From contig PDPE01000038.1 of NCBI GenBank assembly GCA_002747395.1, positions 1 to 64,000 on the forward strand: a DNA stretch of 64,000 nucleotides, written 5' to 3'. The DNA is from Pseudomonadota bacterium. GTDB lineage: Bacteria; Pseudomonadota; Gammaproteobacteria; Pseudomonadales; Oleiphilaceae. A program made the position numbers and the translations under genes. The notes under the pieces were generated by a model. It had not been told where the DNA came from, ran no database searches, and saw only the letters and a list, made by a program, of their open reading frames with translations. Below, piece by piece: positions 35,284 to 42,725 of the stretch. The first letter of the stretch is position 1. Each line of letters begins with the position of its first letter.

Positions 35284-36846
35284 TTGTTCGAATTACAGCT
35301 GAATAAAAACGTTAGCTTCAAAGCGGATATATTGTCCGGGCTGACCGTGGCACTGGCATTGGTGCCGGAAGCGGTGGCATTTGCGTTTGTGGCGGGAGTA
35401 GAGCCATTGGTCGGCCTCTATGCCGCCTTCATGGTGGGCCTGATTACTGCGCTGATTGGTGGTCGCCCCGGGATGATTTCCGGCGCGACCGGGGCTCTGG
35501 CGGTGGTCATGGTGGCACTGGTTGCTGATCATGGTGTAGAGTATTTATTCGCGGCCGTTGTGCTGATGGGTATTTTGCAGATACTTGCCGGTGTGTTCAA
35601 ACTCGGCAAATTTATCCGCATGGTGCCACACCCGGTTATGCTGGGCTTTGTTAACGGCCTGGCCATTGTGATTTTTCTGGCTCAATTGCAGCAGTTTGGT
35701 GATGTGAATGGCGAAGGCTGGTTAACCGGCACCTCTCTGGAGGGCTCGGTTATTGACGTTGCCTGGATGTCTGGAGGCTCCTTGTATCTCATGCTGGGTC
35801 TGGTTGCCCTGACTATGGCCATTATTCACTTCCTGCCCAGATTAACTACAGCCGTCCCCTCTGCACTGGTTGCCATTGTTGTGGTCAGCTTTTTGGTGCT
35901 CGGCCTGAATCTGGACACCAAGGTCGTCGGTGATGTGGCCTCCATTGCCGGCGGGTTGCCCGAGTTCCATATCCCCATGGTGCCCTTCACCTGGGAAACC
36001 CTGGCCATTATCTTCCCCTATTCGGTGATTCTCGCCGCCATCGGCCTGATTGAATCCCTGTTGACCCTTCGTCTGGTGGATGAAATCACCGAAACCCGAG
36101 GCAGAGGAAATAAAGAGTGTATCGGCCAGGGGGTGGCCAACACGGTCACCGGTCTGTTTGGCGGTATGGGTGGTTGTGCCATGATTGGTCAGAGTATGAT
36201 CAATGTAAATTCCGGTGGCCGGGGTCGCCTGTCGGGTATTACTGCTGCCGTCTGCCTCCTGTTGTTTATTCTGGTTGCCTCGTCTTTGATCGAGCAAATC
36301 CCCGTGGCTGCCCTGGTTGGTGTGATGTTTATCGTTGTTCTTGGTACATTCGAATGGAGCAGCTTTCGAATCCTCAGAAAAATTCCCAGGCATGATGCCT
36401 TTATTCTGATTCTGGTCTCCGGTGTGACTGTCGTCACCGATCTGGCCGTTGCCGTGGTGGTCGGCGTCATCGTCTCCGCCCTGGTTTTCGCCTGGGAGCA
36501 CGCCAAGCATGTCACCATTATCAGAAAAGACGTGGAAGGCTCAACCGTCTACGACGTCAACGGCCCGCTTTTCTTCGGCTCGGTATCCGACTTTTCCAGG
36601 CAGTTCACACCGGCAAGTGATTCGGATGATGTGGTTATCGACTTTCTCCACTCTCGCGTCTGTGACCACTCTGGCATCGAAGCCATAGATGCTCTGGCTG
36701 ATCGTTATATCGCCGAAGGCAAAATGCTGCATCTGCGCCACCTCAGTCCCGAGTGCAGAAAAGTGCTGAAGAAAGCAAGGGGTATGGTGGAAGCGAACGA
36801 AATGGAAGATCCCAAGTATTTTGTTGCGGTGGACAGTTTGGGGTAG
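35284..36846 (+). CDS. SulP-family anion transporter with STAS domain
   Basis: About 520 residues. The SulP core has 12-14 membrane helices (residues about 15-410), starting with the family signature [35 protein letters not shown] and including [28 protein letters not shown] cytoplasmic STAS domain follows (about 425-510: [36 protein letters not shown]). Members move sulfate, bicarbonate or other anions, usually with Na+ or H+; the substrate here cannot be told. I take the TTG at 35284 as start because GGGAGGAAGG lies just before it; the open frame extends to 35257. Neighbours give no hint (no carbonic anhydrase). Confidence 0.88.
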   Translation: MFELQLNKNVSFKADILSGLTVALALVPEAVAFAFVAGVEPLVGLYAAFMVGLITALIGGRPGMISGATGALAVVMVALVADHGVEYLFAAVVLMGILQILAGVFKLGKFIRMVPHPVMLGFVNGLAIVIFLAQLQQFGDVNGEGWLTGTSLEGSVIDVAWMSGGSLYLMLGLVALTMAIIHFLPRLTTAVPSALVAIVVVSFLVLGLNLDTKVVGDVASIAGGLPEFHIPMVPFTWETLAIIFPYSVILAAIGLIESLLTLRLVDEITETRGRGNKECIGQGVANTVTGLFGGMGGCAMIGQSMINVNSGGRGRLSGITAAVCLLLFILVASSLIEQIPVAALVGVMFIVVLGTFEWSSFRILRKIPRHDAFILILVSGVTVVTDLAVAVVVGVIVSALVFAWEHAKHVTIIRKDVEGSTVYDVNGPLFFGSVSDFSRQFTPASDSDDVVIDFLHSRVCDHSGIEAIDALADRYIAEGKMLHLRHLSPECRKVLKKARGMVEANEMEDPKYFVAVDSLG

Positions 36847-36855
36847 TGCTTGTTC

Positions 36856-36880
36856 CAGCTGTTGCATAACGCAACAGCTG
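36856..36880. terminator. Hairpin downstream of the SulP gene
   Basis: CAGCTGTTGC (36856-36865) pairs perfectly with GCAACAGCTG (36871-36880) around a 5-nt loop, 10 bp after the SulP stop. A 10-bp stem with no T-tract. Confidence 0.6.
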
Positions 36881-37044
36881 ACTGTTCCTGTATCGGAGAG
36901 CAGGTTGTCAGAGTCTCGGTTGTGGAAGCTACACGGGTACAATACAGGGTAACTTGTGACTGACAAATTTGCCGAAGCTGTCGGTGCCTCCGTTTGCGTC
37001 ACTTTGTTTCATCAGATAGCGGTACCTTTCTGTTCAGGCACAAA

Positions 37045-37392
37045 CTAATCAAAAAAGGTATCCAGGTTTTCGGCATCAAGAATCCTTTCTGCCCACAACT
37101 CCAGCTCTCTAGTGGTAGAGCCGTTTAATTTTTGGTCTGCCCGGTCAGGTAAAGTGCCAAACCGTTTTTCCAGCAACGCACGAAGCAATGTCGCTTCACC
37201 CAGCTTTACACCTTGATCAATTCCCTGCCGCATACCCTGTTGCATGCCTTCCTCTCTGAATCTCTCTGCAAAGCCCATCATTACGTTGTGCTCCTCCGGG
37301 TATCGTTGTTGATACAGTTGTTTTTCATTATCGTTCAGCGGAATATAAATGTCGATTAAGTCCACATTCTTTAAGGGTTGGAAACGTAATCA
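37045..37392 (-). pseudogene. C-terminal remnant of an Rpn/PD-(D/E)XK transposase-like nuclease
   Basis: About 106 codons on the minus strand resemble the C-terminal part of Rpn-family (recombination-promoting nuclease, PDDEXK_2) or DUF4351 proteins: MMGFAERFREEGMQQGMRQGIDQGVKLGEATLLRALLEKRFG, with the characteristic ExGxxQGxxxG run, shown here only by its parts FREEGMQQG and ATLLRALLEKRFG. Family-like sequence (LRFQPLKNVDLIDIYIP) continues upstream of the GTG at 37365 to an in-frame TGA near 37390, and no nuclease core is present. I read it as a decayed gene rather than a functional short protein. Confidence 0.6.
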
Positions 37393-37627
37393 CCGACAGG
37401 CTTTACTGATACGCTAGTGGCATACGGGTATACTGCCTATGTGTAATATCCACAAAATCTGATATTGTTCAGATGGTACTTGATGCGTTGATAAGTGTTA
37501 TTTCCCGGTCAATGTTATAACGCGGTGAGTTGTGATCGGCGTTAAAGAGTACGGCGGTGACCTTTAAGCAGGATATTTGGTTTGCGCGGTAAAACCCGAC
37601 TTGATAACAATCGGTTACTTTAACACT

Positions 37628-38311
37628 ATGAAGAAATTATTTGGTATTCAGATCCGGCACCTGGAGATATTCATAGCAGTACTGATTATTTTTTCAGTTG
37701 TTTGTTTTTCGATAGAAACTCTGCCGGATCTGCCAAGTGGTACACTGGCTTTCCTGGAATATGCCGAAATATTCCTGATTTTTGTTTTTACCATCGAATA
37801 CATTATTCGAATAATTGCAGCTCCCAACAGGCTGAAATTTATCTTCAGCTTCTATGGAATAGTTGACCTGGTATCAATACTGCCTTTTTTCATTGCACCT
37901 GCTCTTGATCTCGAGACGTTAAGACTTGTACGCCTTCTCAGAATGATACGAATACTCAAGTTAACCCGGTATACCCAGGCATTTATCCAGTTTGGAAAGG
38001 CAATCAACAATTCCAAAGAAGAGCTCGCTATTTTCCTTTTTGTCAGCTCTCTGGTTTTGTATTTTTCTGCTCTGGGTATTTATCACTTTGATCATTATGC
38101 TCAACCGGAAGCGTTCAAAACCATTTTCGATTGTTTGTGGTGGGCTGTTTCCACCCTGACAACGGTTGGCTATGGGGATATTTATCCCGTCACGACAGGC
38201 GGAAGAGTGTTTACCTTTGCAATTTTGCTTATGGGGCTTGGTTTGGTTGCGGTTCCAACGGGCATTATTGCGACATCCCTGTCGGCGATCAAGCAGGAGA
38301 AATCGAAGTGA
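37628..38311 (+). CDS. Voltage-gated-type potassium channel
   Basis: A 227-residue six-helix ion channel subunit. The S4-like helix carries regularly spaced Arg (LETLRLVRLLRMIRILKLTRY) and the pore has the selectivity filter TTVGYGD between S5 and S6. S6 has a Gly hinge (MGLGLVAVPTGIIATSL). No C-terminal nucleotide-binding or RCK domain is present. The size fits compact prokaryotic Kv channels (KvAP-like). ATG at 37628 gives a natural start (MKKLFGIQIRHLEIFI); a TTG at 37577 is in frame. Convergent with slyD, with a strong hairpin between. Confidence 0.88.
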   Translation: MKKLFGIQIRHLEIFIAVLIIFSVVCFSIETLPDLPSGTLAFLEYAEIFLIFVFTIEYIIRIIAAPNRLKFIFSFYGIVDLVSILPFFIAPALDLETLRLVRLLRMIRILKLTRYTQAFIQFGKAINNSKEELAIFLFVSSLVLYFSALGIYHFDHYAQPEAFKTIFDCLWWAVSTLTTVGYGDIYPVTTGGRVFTFAILLMGLGLVAVPTGIIATSLSAIKQEKSK

Positions 38312-38459
38312 TCATTGCCCTTTATTCCAGATTTTCAGATTTAACGGCGCAGACAGGATCAACCGGTACCTGGTCTCCTTTGCCCGGGAGATTCGACAAC
38401 AGATCGAGATTGGCATAAGCTGCTCCTCACTCTGGTTTGCGGGGAGTTGTCGGGATGGT

Positions 38460-38484
38460 GCTATCCGGCAGTGGGCCGGATAGC
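38460..38484. terminator. Hairpin between convergent potassium channel and slyD genes
   Basis: GCTATCCGGC (38460-38469) pairs perfectly with GCCGGATAGC (38475-38484) around a 5-nt loop, 36 bp from the slyD stop. No T-tract on either strand; probably serves both transcripts. Confidence 0.6.
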
Positions 38485-38519
38485 GTCTGTCGTCTGTTTA
38501 CGGGATTCCCGGGTCGGAA

Positions 38520-38984
38520 TCAGTGAGCGTGGCCGTGAGAAATCTCTTCTTCACTGGCATCCCGGACTGACACAACATCTACGTCAAAGTTCATCTCCTG
38601 GCCGGCAAGAGGATGATTGCCATCGACTGTGACTGTGGTGTCGGTAACGGCTGTTACCACCACGCGATGTTCCTGGCCATCTTCGGTGTCCGCATTAAAG
38701 GCCATGCCGGGGACGATTTCCTCGACACCTTCAAAGGCTTCTCTGGGCACTTCCTGAACCAGTGCGGGAATATGAGGGCCATAACCTTCTTCCGGTGAGA
38801 TGGAAACTGAAATATTGTCTCCGGGTGCTTTGCCGGTCAGTGCCGATTCCAGGCCAGGGATGATGCCCTGAGCGCCGTGCAGGTAAGCCAGCGGCTCGCC
38901 TTCGCCGGTAGACTCAATGGTTTCCCCGTTTTTATCTTTAAGAGTGTAATGGATGGTAACGACTTTGCCGTCTTCAATTGACAT
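38520..38984 (-). CDS. SlyD-type FKBP peptidyl-prolyl isomerase
   Basis: A 154-residue cytoplasmic FKBP with the SlyD order: FKBP N-part (KVVTIHYTLKDKNGETIES, LAYLHGAQGIIPGLESALTGKAPGD), the insert-in-flap chaperone domain (EEGYGPHIPALVQEVPREAFEG ... VTVDGNHPLAGQEMNF; quoted in parts) and a short His-containing tail (SHGHAH) in place of the long metal-binding tail of E. coli SlyD. It isomerises prolyl bonds and can bind nickel weakly through His residues. The ATG at 38984 follows AGGAAACC; an open frame runs to 39077 without support. Confidence 0.9.
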   Translation of the reverse strand: MSIEDGKVVTIHYTLKDKNGETIESTGEGEPLAYLHGAQGIIPGLESALTGKAPGDNISVSISPEEGYGPHIPALVQEVPREAFEGVEEIVPGMAFNADTEDGQEHRVVVTAVTDTTVTVDGNHPLAGQEMNFDVDVVSVRDASEEEISHGHAH

Positions 38985-39137
38985 AGGGTGGTTTCCTGTC
39001 AGGTGTTGGTGATATAAGTGGATTGATGAGCTGCCATCGAATTCAGGGCAGACAACGAAAAGAGCGTCAAGGCACAAGACGTGCGTGATGAATGCACGCC
39101 TTGTTCAATGATGAACAGGTGTGAAAAGGCGGGTCTG

Positions 39138-39350
39138 CTAGTCTATCGGCTGAACATTCTCGGCTTGCGGACCCTTTTTTCCTTCACCCTCTATAAAGCT
39201 GACGGCCTGCCCTTCTTTCAGGGTTTTAAAGCCGGGTGTTTCTATATTGCTGAAATGCACGAACAGATCACTACCGTTATCCCGGGTGATAAATCCGTAA
39301 CCCTTGCTCTCATTAAACCATTTGACCGTACCGGTCTGTTTATCAGACAT
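39138..39350 (-). CDS. Cold-shock protein (CspA family)
   Basis: A 70-residue single CSD protein with both RNA-binding motifs: [10 protein letters not shown] (RNP1) and LFVHFSNIE (RNP2; Phe instead of the more usual FVHFSAI). The opening [11 protein letters not shown] is canonical. Such proteins melt mRNA structure and are often cold- or growth-induced; the roughly 290-bp gap upstream (39351-39638) could hold a long 5' UTR, as in cspA. AAAGGTAAT precedes the ATG. A small inverted repeat (TGTTCA-atga-TGAACA, 39102-39117) lies just after the stop. Confidence 0.95.
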   Translation of the reverse strand: MSDKQTGTVKWFNESKGYGFITRDNGSDLFVHFSNIETPGFKTLKEGQAVSFIEGEGKKGPQAENVQPID

Positions 39351-39638
39351 ACTCGTATTACCTTTGAATTGCTTGCCTAAAATACCCGGGAGGGCGTGAC
39401 GCTGAGGCTTGGGGATAAAGGAAGACGAGGTTGCACAGGGTTTAGGGTGCCATTGAACCGGATCTAACTAATACAGATCGCCCAGACTCTAGCCCGAAGT
39501 GTATACGCAATCAGGACAGTCGTGAAGAGAAAAAAGCAATTTTTCGTCCGGTAAAGAAATAATCGGTTTTGATTGCGGCCGACTTGCCAATTACTGTGTG
39601 CTGGCTGTTGCTCGAAAACGTCAGGTCGCATTCCCGGT

Positions 39639-39830
39639 TCAAGTCGGATCAATACCGGAGTAACCAGTGCTGTCTGGCTGGCCGGTTTTTGGTTTGTTGC
39701 TCTTGTCTGTCTTTGCCTGCCTGTCATGCCAGGCATGTAATCGTTCGTAATACCTGTCCCATACACAGGGGGTGCAGCCACCGCCACAGCACTCCCATTC
39801 TTCGGGTGGAGTCGGTTTTTCTTCGCTCAT
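39639..39830 (-). CDS. Oxidoreductase-like domain protein, Cys-rich
   Basis: A 63-residue protein made of the 'oxidoreductase-like' N-terminal domain (PF09791 type): PPEEWECCGGGCTPCVWDRYYERLHAW, seen as the core CCGGGCTPCVWD with four Cys. In eukaryotes and longer bacterial proteins this precedes a reductase; here it stands alone, as is usual in gammaproteobacteria. Probably a small metal or Fe-S binding protein, but function is unknown. The start is the ATG at 39830 (MSEEKPTPP) with AGGTG upstream; the open frame to 39878 is not needed. Confidence 0.82.
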   Translation of the reverse strand: MSEEKPTPPEEWECCGGGCTPCVWDRYYERLHAWHDRQAKTDKSNKPKTGQPDSTGYSGIDPT

Positions 39831-40066
39831 AGAGGTACACCTGCACACTCGGGTGATCAGTCTGGCATCACCTGCCAATTATAAACAGGGCGACAATATG
39901 CTCAATAGTCTGAGCAGATAACAGGTTCTTTTCGATAAACTTCCCGCAAGCGCCCCCGCGCTCGATATGCCCGTCATCGGGCCGATCCCGGATCCTTCCC
40001 TGGTTGACCGGTTACGGCACCCGCCCCGCATCCTGATTGGCATACGGTCGCAGGCCGAGAAGGATA

Positions 40067-40687
40067 TCAGTCAATGATGTCCAGCAGCTCCACATCAAAA
40101 ACCAATGTCGAGAAGGGAGCAATGGTGTTTCCTGCCCCGTGCTCGCCGTAAGCAAGGTGATGGGGTACATACAGGCGCCACTTGGCTCCGGTTCCCATCA
40201 TCTGAAGGGCTTCGGTCCACCCTGATATGACGCCATTCACGGGAAACTCGGCAGGTTGGCCGCGATCGTAGGAGCTGTCAAATACTTCGCCGTTAATCAG
40301 CGTGCCATGATAATGAGTGCGTACCGTGGAGGATGCACTCGGTTTGTCGCCTTTTCCTTCATTGATAATCTCGTATTGCAGGCCGGATGCCGTTACCGTG
40401 ACTTCGTCCCGCCTGGCGTTTTCTGCCAGGAAGTTTTCACCTTCCGCAGCCAGCATTTTCGCCTCATCCGCTTTTTTGGCCTGCATTTTCTTGCTGACTT
40501 CCTTGAATGCCGCTTCCATGAGTTCGTCTGGTACCGGGCACTCAACGCCGTTCAGTGCGTCTGCCAAACCGGCAATAACCGAGTCGATGTGCAAACCTTC
40601 GAACGGGTTTGATGCCAGTTGGCCGCCCATTTGGCGGCCTATGCCATAGCTGACGCGCGTTTCTGTTGTCGTATATTTATCAGACAT
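40067..40687 (-). CDS. fklB: FKBP-type peptidyl-prolyl isomerase FklB
   Basis: A 206-residue FKBP matching E. coli FklB (FKBP22, 206 residues). The N-terminal dimerisation helices (about 1-85: VSYGIGRQMGGQLASN, DSVIAGLADALNG) precede the catalytic FKBP domain (about 95-206: TVRTHYHGTLINGEVFDSSYDRG, AYGEHGAGNTIAPFSTLVFDVELLDI). No signal peptide, unlike FkpA. With slyD, a cold-shock protein and the small Cys-rich protein it forms a minus-strand run (40.7-38.5 kb) of folding- and stress-related genes, each with gaps suggesting separate promoters. Confidence 0.93.
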   Translation of the reverse strand: MSDKYTTTETRVSYGIGRQMGGQLASNPFEGLHIDSVIAGLADALNGVECPVPDELMEAAFKEVSKKMQAKKADEAKMLAAEGENFLAENARRDEVTVTASGLQYEIINEGKGDKPSASSTVRTHYHGTLINGEVFDSSYDRGQPAEFPVNGVISGWTEALQMMGTGAKWRLYVPHHLAYGEHGAGNTIAPFSTLVFDVELLDIID

Positions 40688-41144
40688 GTTTTCTCACTCG
40701 GATTTTTTCTCACCTGGTTGCTGAAAGCTTCAATTTGCTGAAAGTCTTGGAGTGGGAGCAGTGTAACACTTTCTTTGTGCAGCGCCCAAGGTTCGGAAGA
40801 AATTCAGAGTGGTGATTTGTCATGTCAAGCCGATGTTGGCCAGCTATTGACCGGTCGGGTGCATCCGGATTGTTGTCTTAAGTCAATTCATGGTGTGATC
40901 AATGGCTATATATTGTACGGATCAACTTCAGAACGGTCGGGTTTGTTTCCGAGTCATTATTTCCATGCCACGTGGCTGGCCTGCCCCGGGTTTTCGCTTC
41001 CGGCAGAGCTGCGGATGTTGCGGGCGTGACAGGCGCACAGTTAACTACTATAGATATATAACCTATGGATATACAACTTATAGATGTATAACCGCTATAG
41101 CACACGGCTGCTATAGATACACAACTTATGACAGGTTTATCAAT
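40688..41144. other. 457-bp region upstream of the His-rich/ATPase cluster
   Basis: Divergent gap between fklB and the cluster. The plus-strand frame of the His-rich gene stays open back to an ATG at 40902 (81 extra codons with Cys-, Arg- and Tyr-rich sequence), but that ATG has no ribosome site. The right end holds a 15-bp-periodic repeat array. No clear promoter, Fur box or other operator could be picked out. Confidence 0.6.
41049..41126. repeat. 15-bp-periodic repeat array just upstream of the His-rich gene
   Basis: Units matching TATRGATRYAYAACY lie head-to-tail at 41049-41063, 41064-41078 and 41079-41093, with a fourth at 41112-41126 after a diverged 18-bp spacer. The array ends 18 bp before the ATG at 41145. 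It is also open in the gene's frame, where each unit would encode Tyr-Arg/Gly-Tyr/Cys-Ile/Thr-Thr. Confidence 0.92.
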
Positions 41145-41840
41145 ATGAGCGAATACAAGCAACCCTTTGGTGATAACCCGTACGCACAGGCGGTTCCCGG
41201 GGAGCAGTCTGTCCCCCCAGAACAGGGAGAGGTACCTGATTTTGGTCAGGTGCCGCCCGGGTATGGTGCCGGAGCCGAGAGTCCCGAAATGCCCCCGTGG
41301 GGTCATCACCCGCATGGCATGCATCATCACTTCGGCCCTTATCACCCGCACGGTATGCATCATCACTTCGGGTCCCATGACCCGTACGGGATGCACCATC
41401 ACTTTGGCTTCCATCATCCGCATGGAATGCACCCTCACTATTCCCCTTACTTTGGGCCCGCTCATTCGCACGTTCACCCGGCTTATCAGGGTTATCCCTA
41501 TCCACCTGACGCTTTTGCTGCAGACGGGCGAGGGCAGACACCTCCCCCGCCAGATAAGGAAAGTGGCATAAATGCCATGCTGAAGGGAATCGGGGAGTCG
41601 ATGGGGCTTGGCAACCTTGCAGAATTGCTGTCGATTGATGATAAGGAGTTCTGGAAGGGCGCGGCCCTGGGAGCCACAATCGCATTGCTGGCGACTAATG
41701 ATGGCGTGAAGGAAAATCTTATGGCCACTGTCGCCAGGCTGATGGCAACCATGAAGGCGACAGCGAACGGAGGAGATTCGAACCCGGAAAAAGAAGAATT
41801 TGACCATTCCGGTGGCACCGGGTCAGAACCATCTGCATAG
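41145..41840 (+). CDS. His-rich repeat protein with hydrophobic C-terminal helix (ferrosome-like cluster)
   Basis: A 231-residue protein of no family I know. A Pro/Gly-rich start (about 1-53) leads into four 12-residue repeats of the type HPHGMHHHFGPY (about 55-102, encoded by four 36-bp units at 41307-41450), then AHSHVHPAYQGYPYPP. More than 20 His in all strongly suggests metal binding. The C-terminal part (about 140-210) has a Gly/Ala-rich helix in FWKGAALGATIALLATNDGVKENL, the same pattern as in the 42260 gene, followed by an amphipathic helix and an acidic tail. First gene of a tight unit (25 bp to the next gene) ending with a metal-type P-ATPase. Start chosen at 41145 (ACAGGT upstream). 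Confidence 0.8.
   Translation: MSEYKQPFGDNPYAQAVPGEQSVPPEQGEVPDFGQVPPGYGAGAESPEMPPWGHHPHGMHHHFGPYHPHGMHHHFGSHDPYGMHHHFGFHHPHGMHPHYSPYFGPAHSHVHPAYQGYPYPPDAFAADGRGQTPPPPDKESGINAMLKGIGESMGLGNLAELLSIDDKEFWKGAALGATIALLATNDGVKENLMATVARLMATMKATANGGDSNPEKEEFDHSGGTGSEPSA
41307..41450 (+). repeat. Four tandem 36-bp repeats encoding His-rich 12-mers
   Basis: Units at 41307-41342, 41343-41378, 41379-41414 and 41415-41450 encode HPHGMHHHFGPY, HPHGMHHHFGSH, DPYGMHHHFGFH and HPHGMHPHYSPY. Third-base differences between units show the array is not newly made, while the peptide pattern is kept. Confidence 0.95.
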
Positions 41841-41865
41841 TGTTAACTTTTGGAGAAAATGTACA

Positions 41866-42267
41866 ATGAAACAATACCCGGTTTACCCTCAACCCTATGG
41901 CGCTCCTTACTATCTGCGTCAAGGGTATGCCCGATCGGGCGCAGGTTATTACCCCTATGCTACTTCTTACGGTCAGCAGGTGTTCAGTGCAGTGAAAAGT
42001 GGTGCCATGATCGGAGCCACGGGTGCGGTTGCCATGAGTTTGTATGACGCATCGCAAGGGCGCCTTGACAAAAGGCAGGTGCTTGAAAATGTAGCCAGAG
42101 CCAGTGCGACAGTGGGGGCTGCGGCCGGAGCGGTAAAAGCGGTAGAGCTCGTATTTGAAGACAAACCGGTCATATCATCGTTGGCGAGTTTTGCTGCGGG
42201 TACGGCTGTATCCTATTTTTTGGGTCTGCCTGGAAATAAAAAAGCGGAAGGAGAGGTTGATGATTAA
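41866..42267 (+). CDS. Tyr/Pro-rich small membrane-associated protein (ferrosome-like cluster)
   Basis: A 133-residue protein. The first 40 residues are Tyr/Pro/Gly-rich (MKQYPVYPQPYGAPYYL, GAGYYPYATSYGQQ), then come two Gly/Ala-rich hydrophobic segments: SGAMIGATGAVAMSLYDA (about 45-62) and a run with VGAAAGAVKAVELVF (about 83-100), and a third FAAGTAVSYFLG (about 112-123). This looks like a short membrane protein with small-residue helix packing motifs (GxxxG/A). I recognise no named family. GGAGAA precedes the ATG; its 3' end overlaps the next gene by 8 bp, indicating translational coupling. Confidence 0.78.
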   Translation: MKQYPVYPQPYGAPYYLRQGYARSGAGYYPYATSYGQQVFSAVKSGAMIGATGAVAMSLYDASQGRLDKRQVLENVARASATVGAAAGAVKAVELVFEDKPVISSLASFAAGTAVSYFLGLPGNKKAEGEVDD

Positions 42268-42661
42268 TTACCATGCGCGTCATCCCTACCATGTCTATCC
42301 ACTCCACTACCATTCACCTCGCAGCTATCCTCCAATGCAGGGAGAGGTGTATGGTAATAGTACAAATACTCCTTATGCCTATTCCTGGCAAACGCAGCCT
42401 GTGCCGCCTTCCTTGCAGCAGGTGCCAGATGATATTGGCCAGAATGAACGGCAACCCCTGTTTAATATTCGAAACCCGGCTTTTTTGAAGGGGGCTGCAA
42501 TAGGAGCTGCGACGGCCTATCTTCTGTCCAATGAGAAGGTTCAACAGAGTCTTATCAAATCGTCGGTTCGGCTCTGGATGTCATTGCAGGGCGGTGTGGA
42601 AGAGATGAAGGAGCGTTTCAGGGACGCTGAAGCCGAGATTCATGCTGAAGAACAGGAATAA
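42260..42661 (+). CDS. His/Tyr-rich small protein with GxxxA helix (ferrosome-like cluster)
   Basis: A 133-residue protein. The N-terminus is His/Tyr/Pro-rich (MINYHARHPYHVYPLHYHSP), a likely metal-binding arm. From about residue 72 it repeats the module seen in the first gene: FLKGAAIGAATAYLLSNEKVQQSLI here against FWKGAALGATIALLATNDGVKENL there, followed by an amphipathic charged helix (about 98-130). The two genes are therefore paralogues in their C-terminal halves. AAGGAGAGG lies upstream of the ATG at 42260, inside the end of the preceding gene. A 64-bp gap with a 12-bp tandem repeat (42685-42708) leads to the ATPase gene. Confidence 0.8.
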   Translation: MINYHARHPYHVYPLHYHSPRSYPPMQGEVYGNSTNTPYAYSWQTQPVPPSLQQVPDDIGQNERQPLFNIRNPAFLKGAAIGAATAYLLSNEKVQQSLIKSSVRLWMSLQGGVEEMKERFRDAEAEIHAEEQE

Positions 42662-42684
42662 AAAGTCATAAGCTGTCGACAAAA

Positions 42685-42708
42685 ATGGTTGAATCAATGG
42701 TTGAATCG
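42685..42708. repeat. 12-bp tandem duplication before the ATPase gene
   Basis: ATGGTTGAATCA (42685-42696) is followed directly by ATGGTTGAATCG (42697-42708), 17 bp before the ATPase start. Confidence 0.85.
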
Positions 42709-42725
42709 AATGTACTGTTCAGAGG

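Noticed and set aside
35842..36510. 222-codon minus-strand open frame rich in His, Asp and Gly
   Set aside because: Antisense to SulP transmembrane coding sequence; the unusual composition comes from reading hydrophobic codons backwards.
41049..41126. CRISPR array or iteron-type origin
   Set aside because: No unique spacers, units too short for CRISPR, and no replication gene or DnaA boxes nearby.
40899..41807. 302-codon minus-strand open frame with repeats
   Set aside because: Antisense to the His-rich gene; the repeats mirror the 36-bp coding array.
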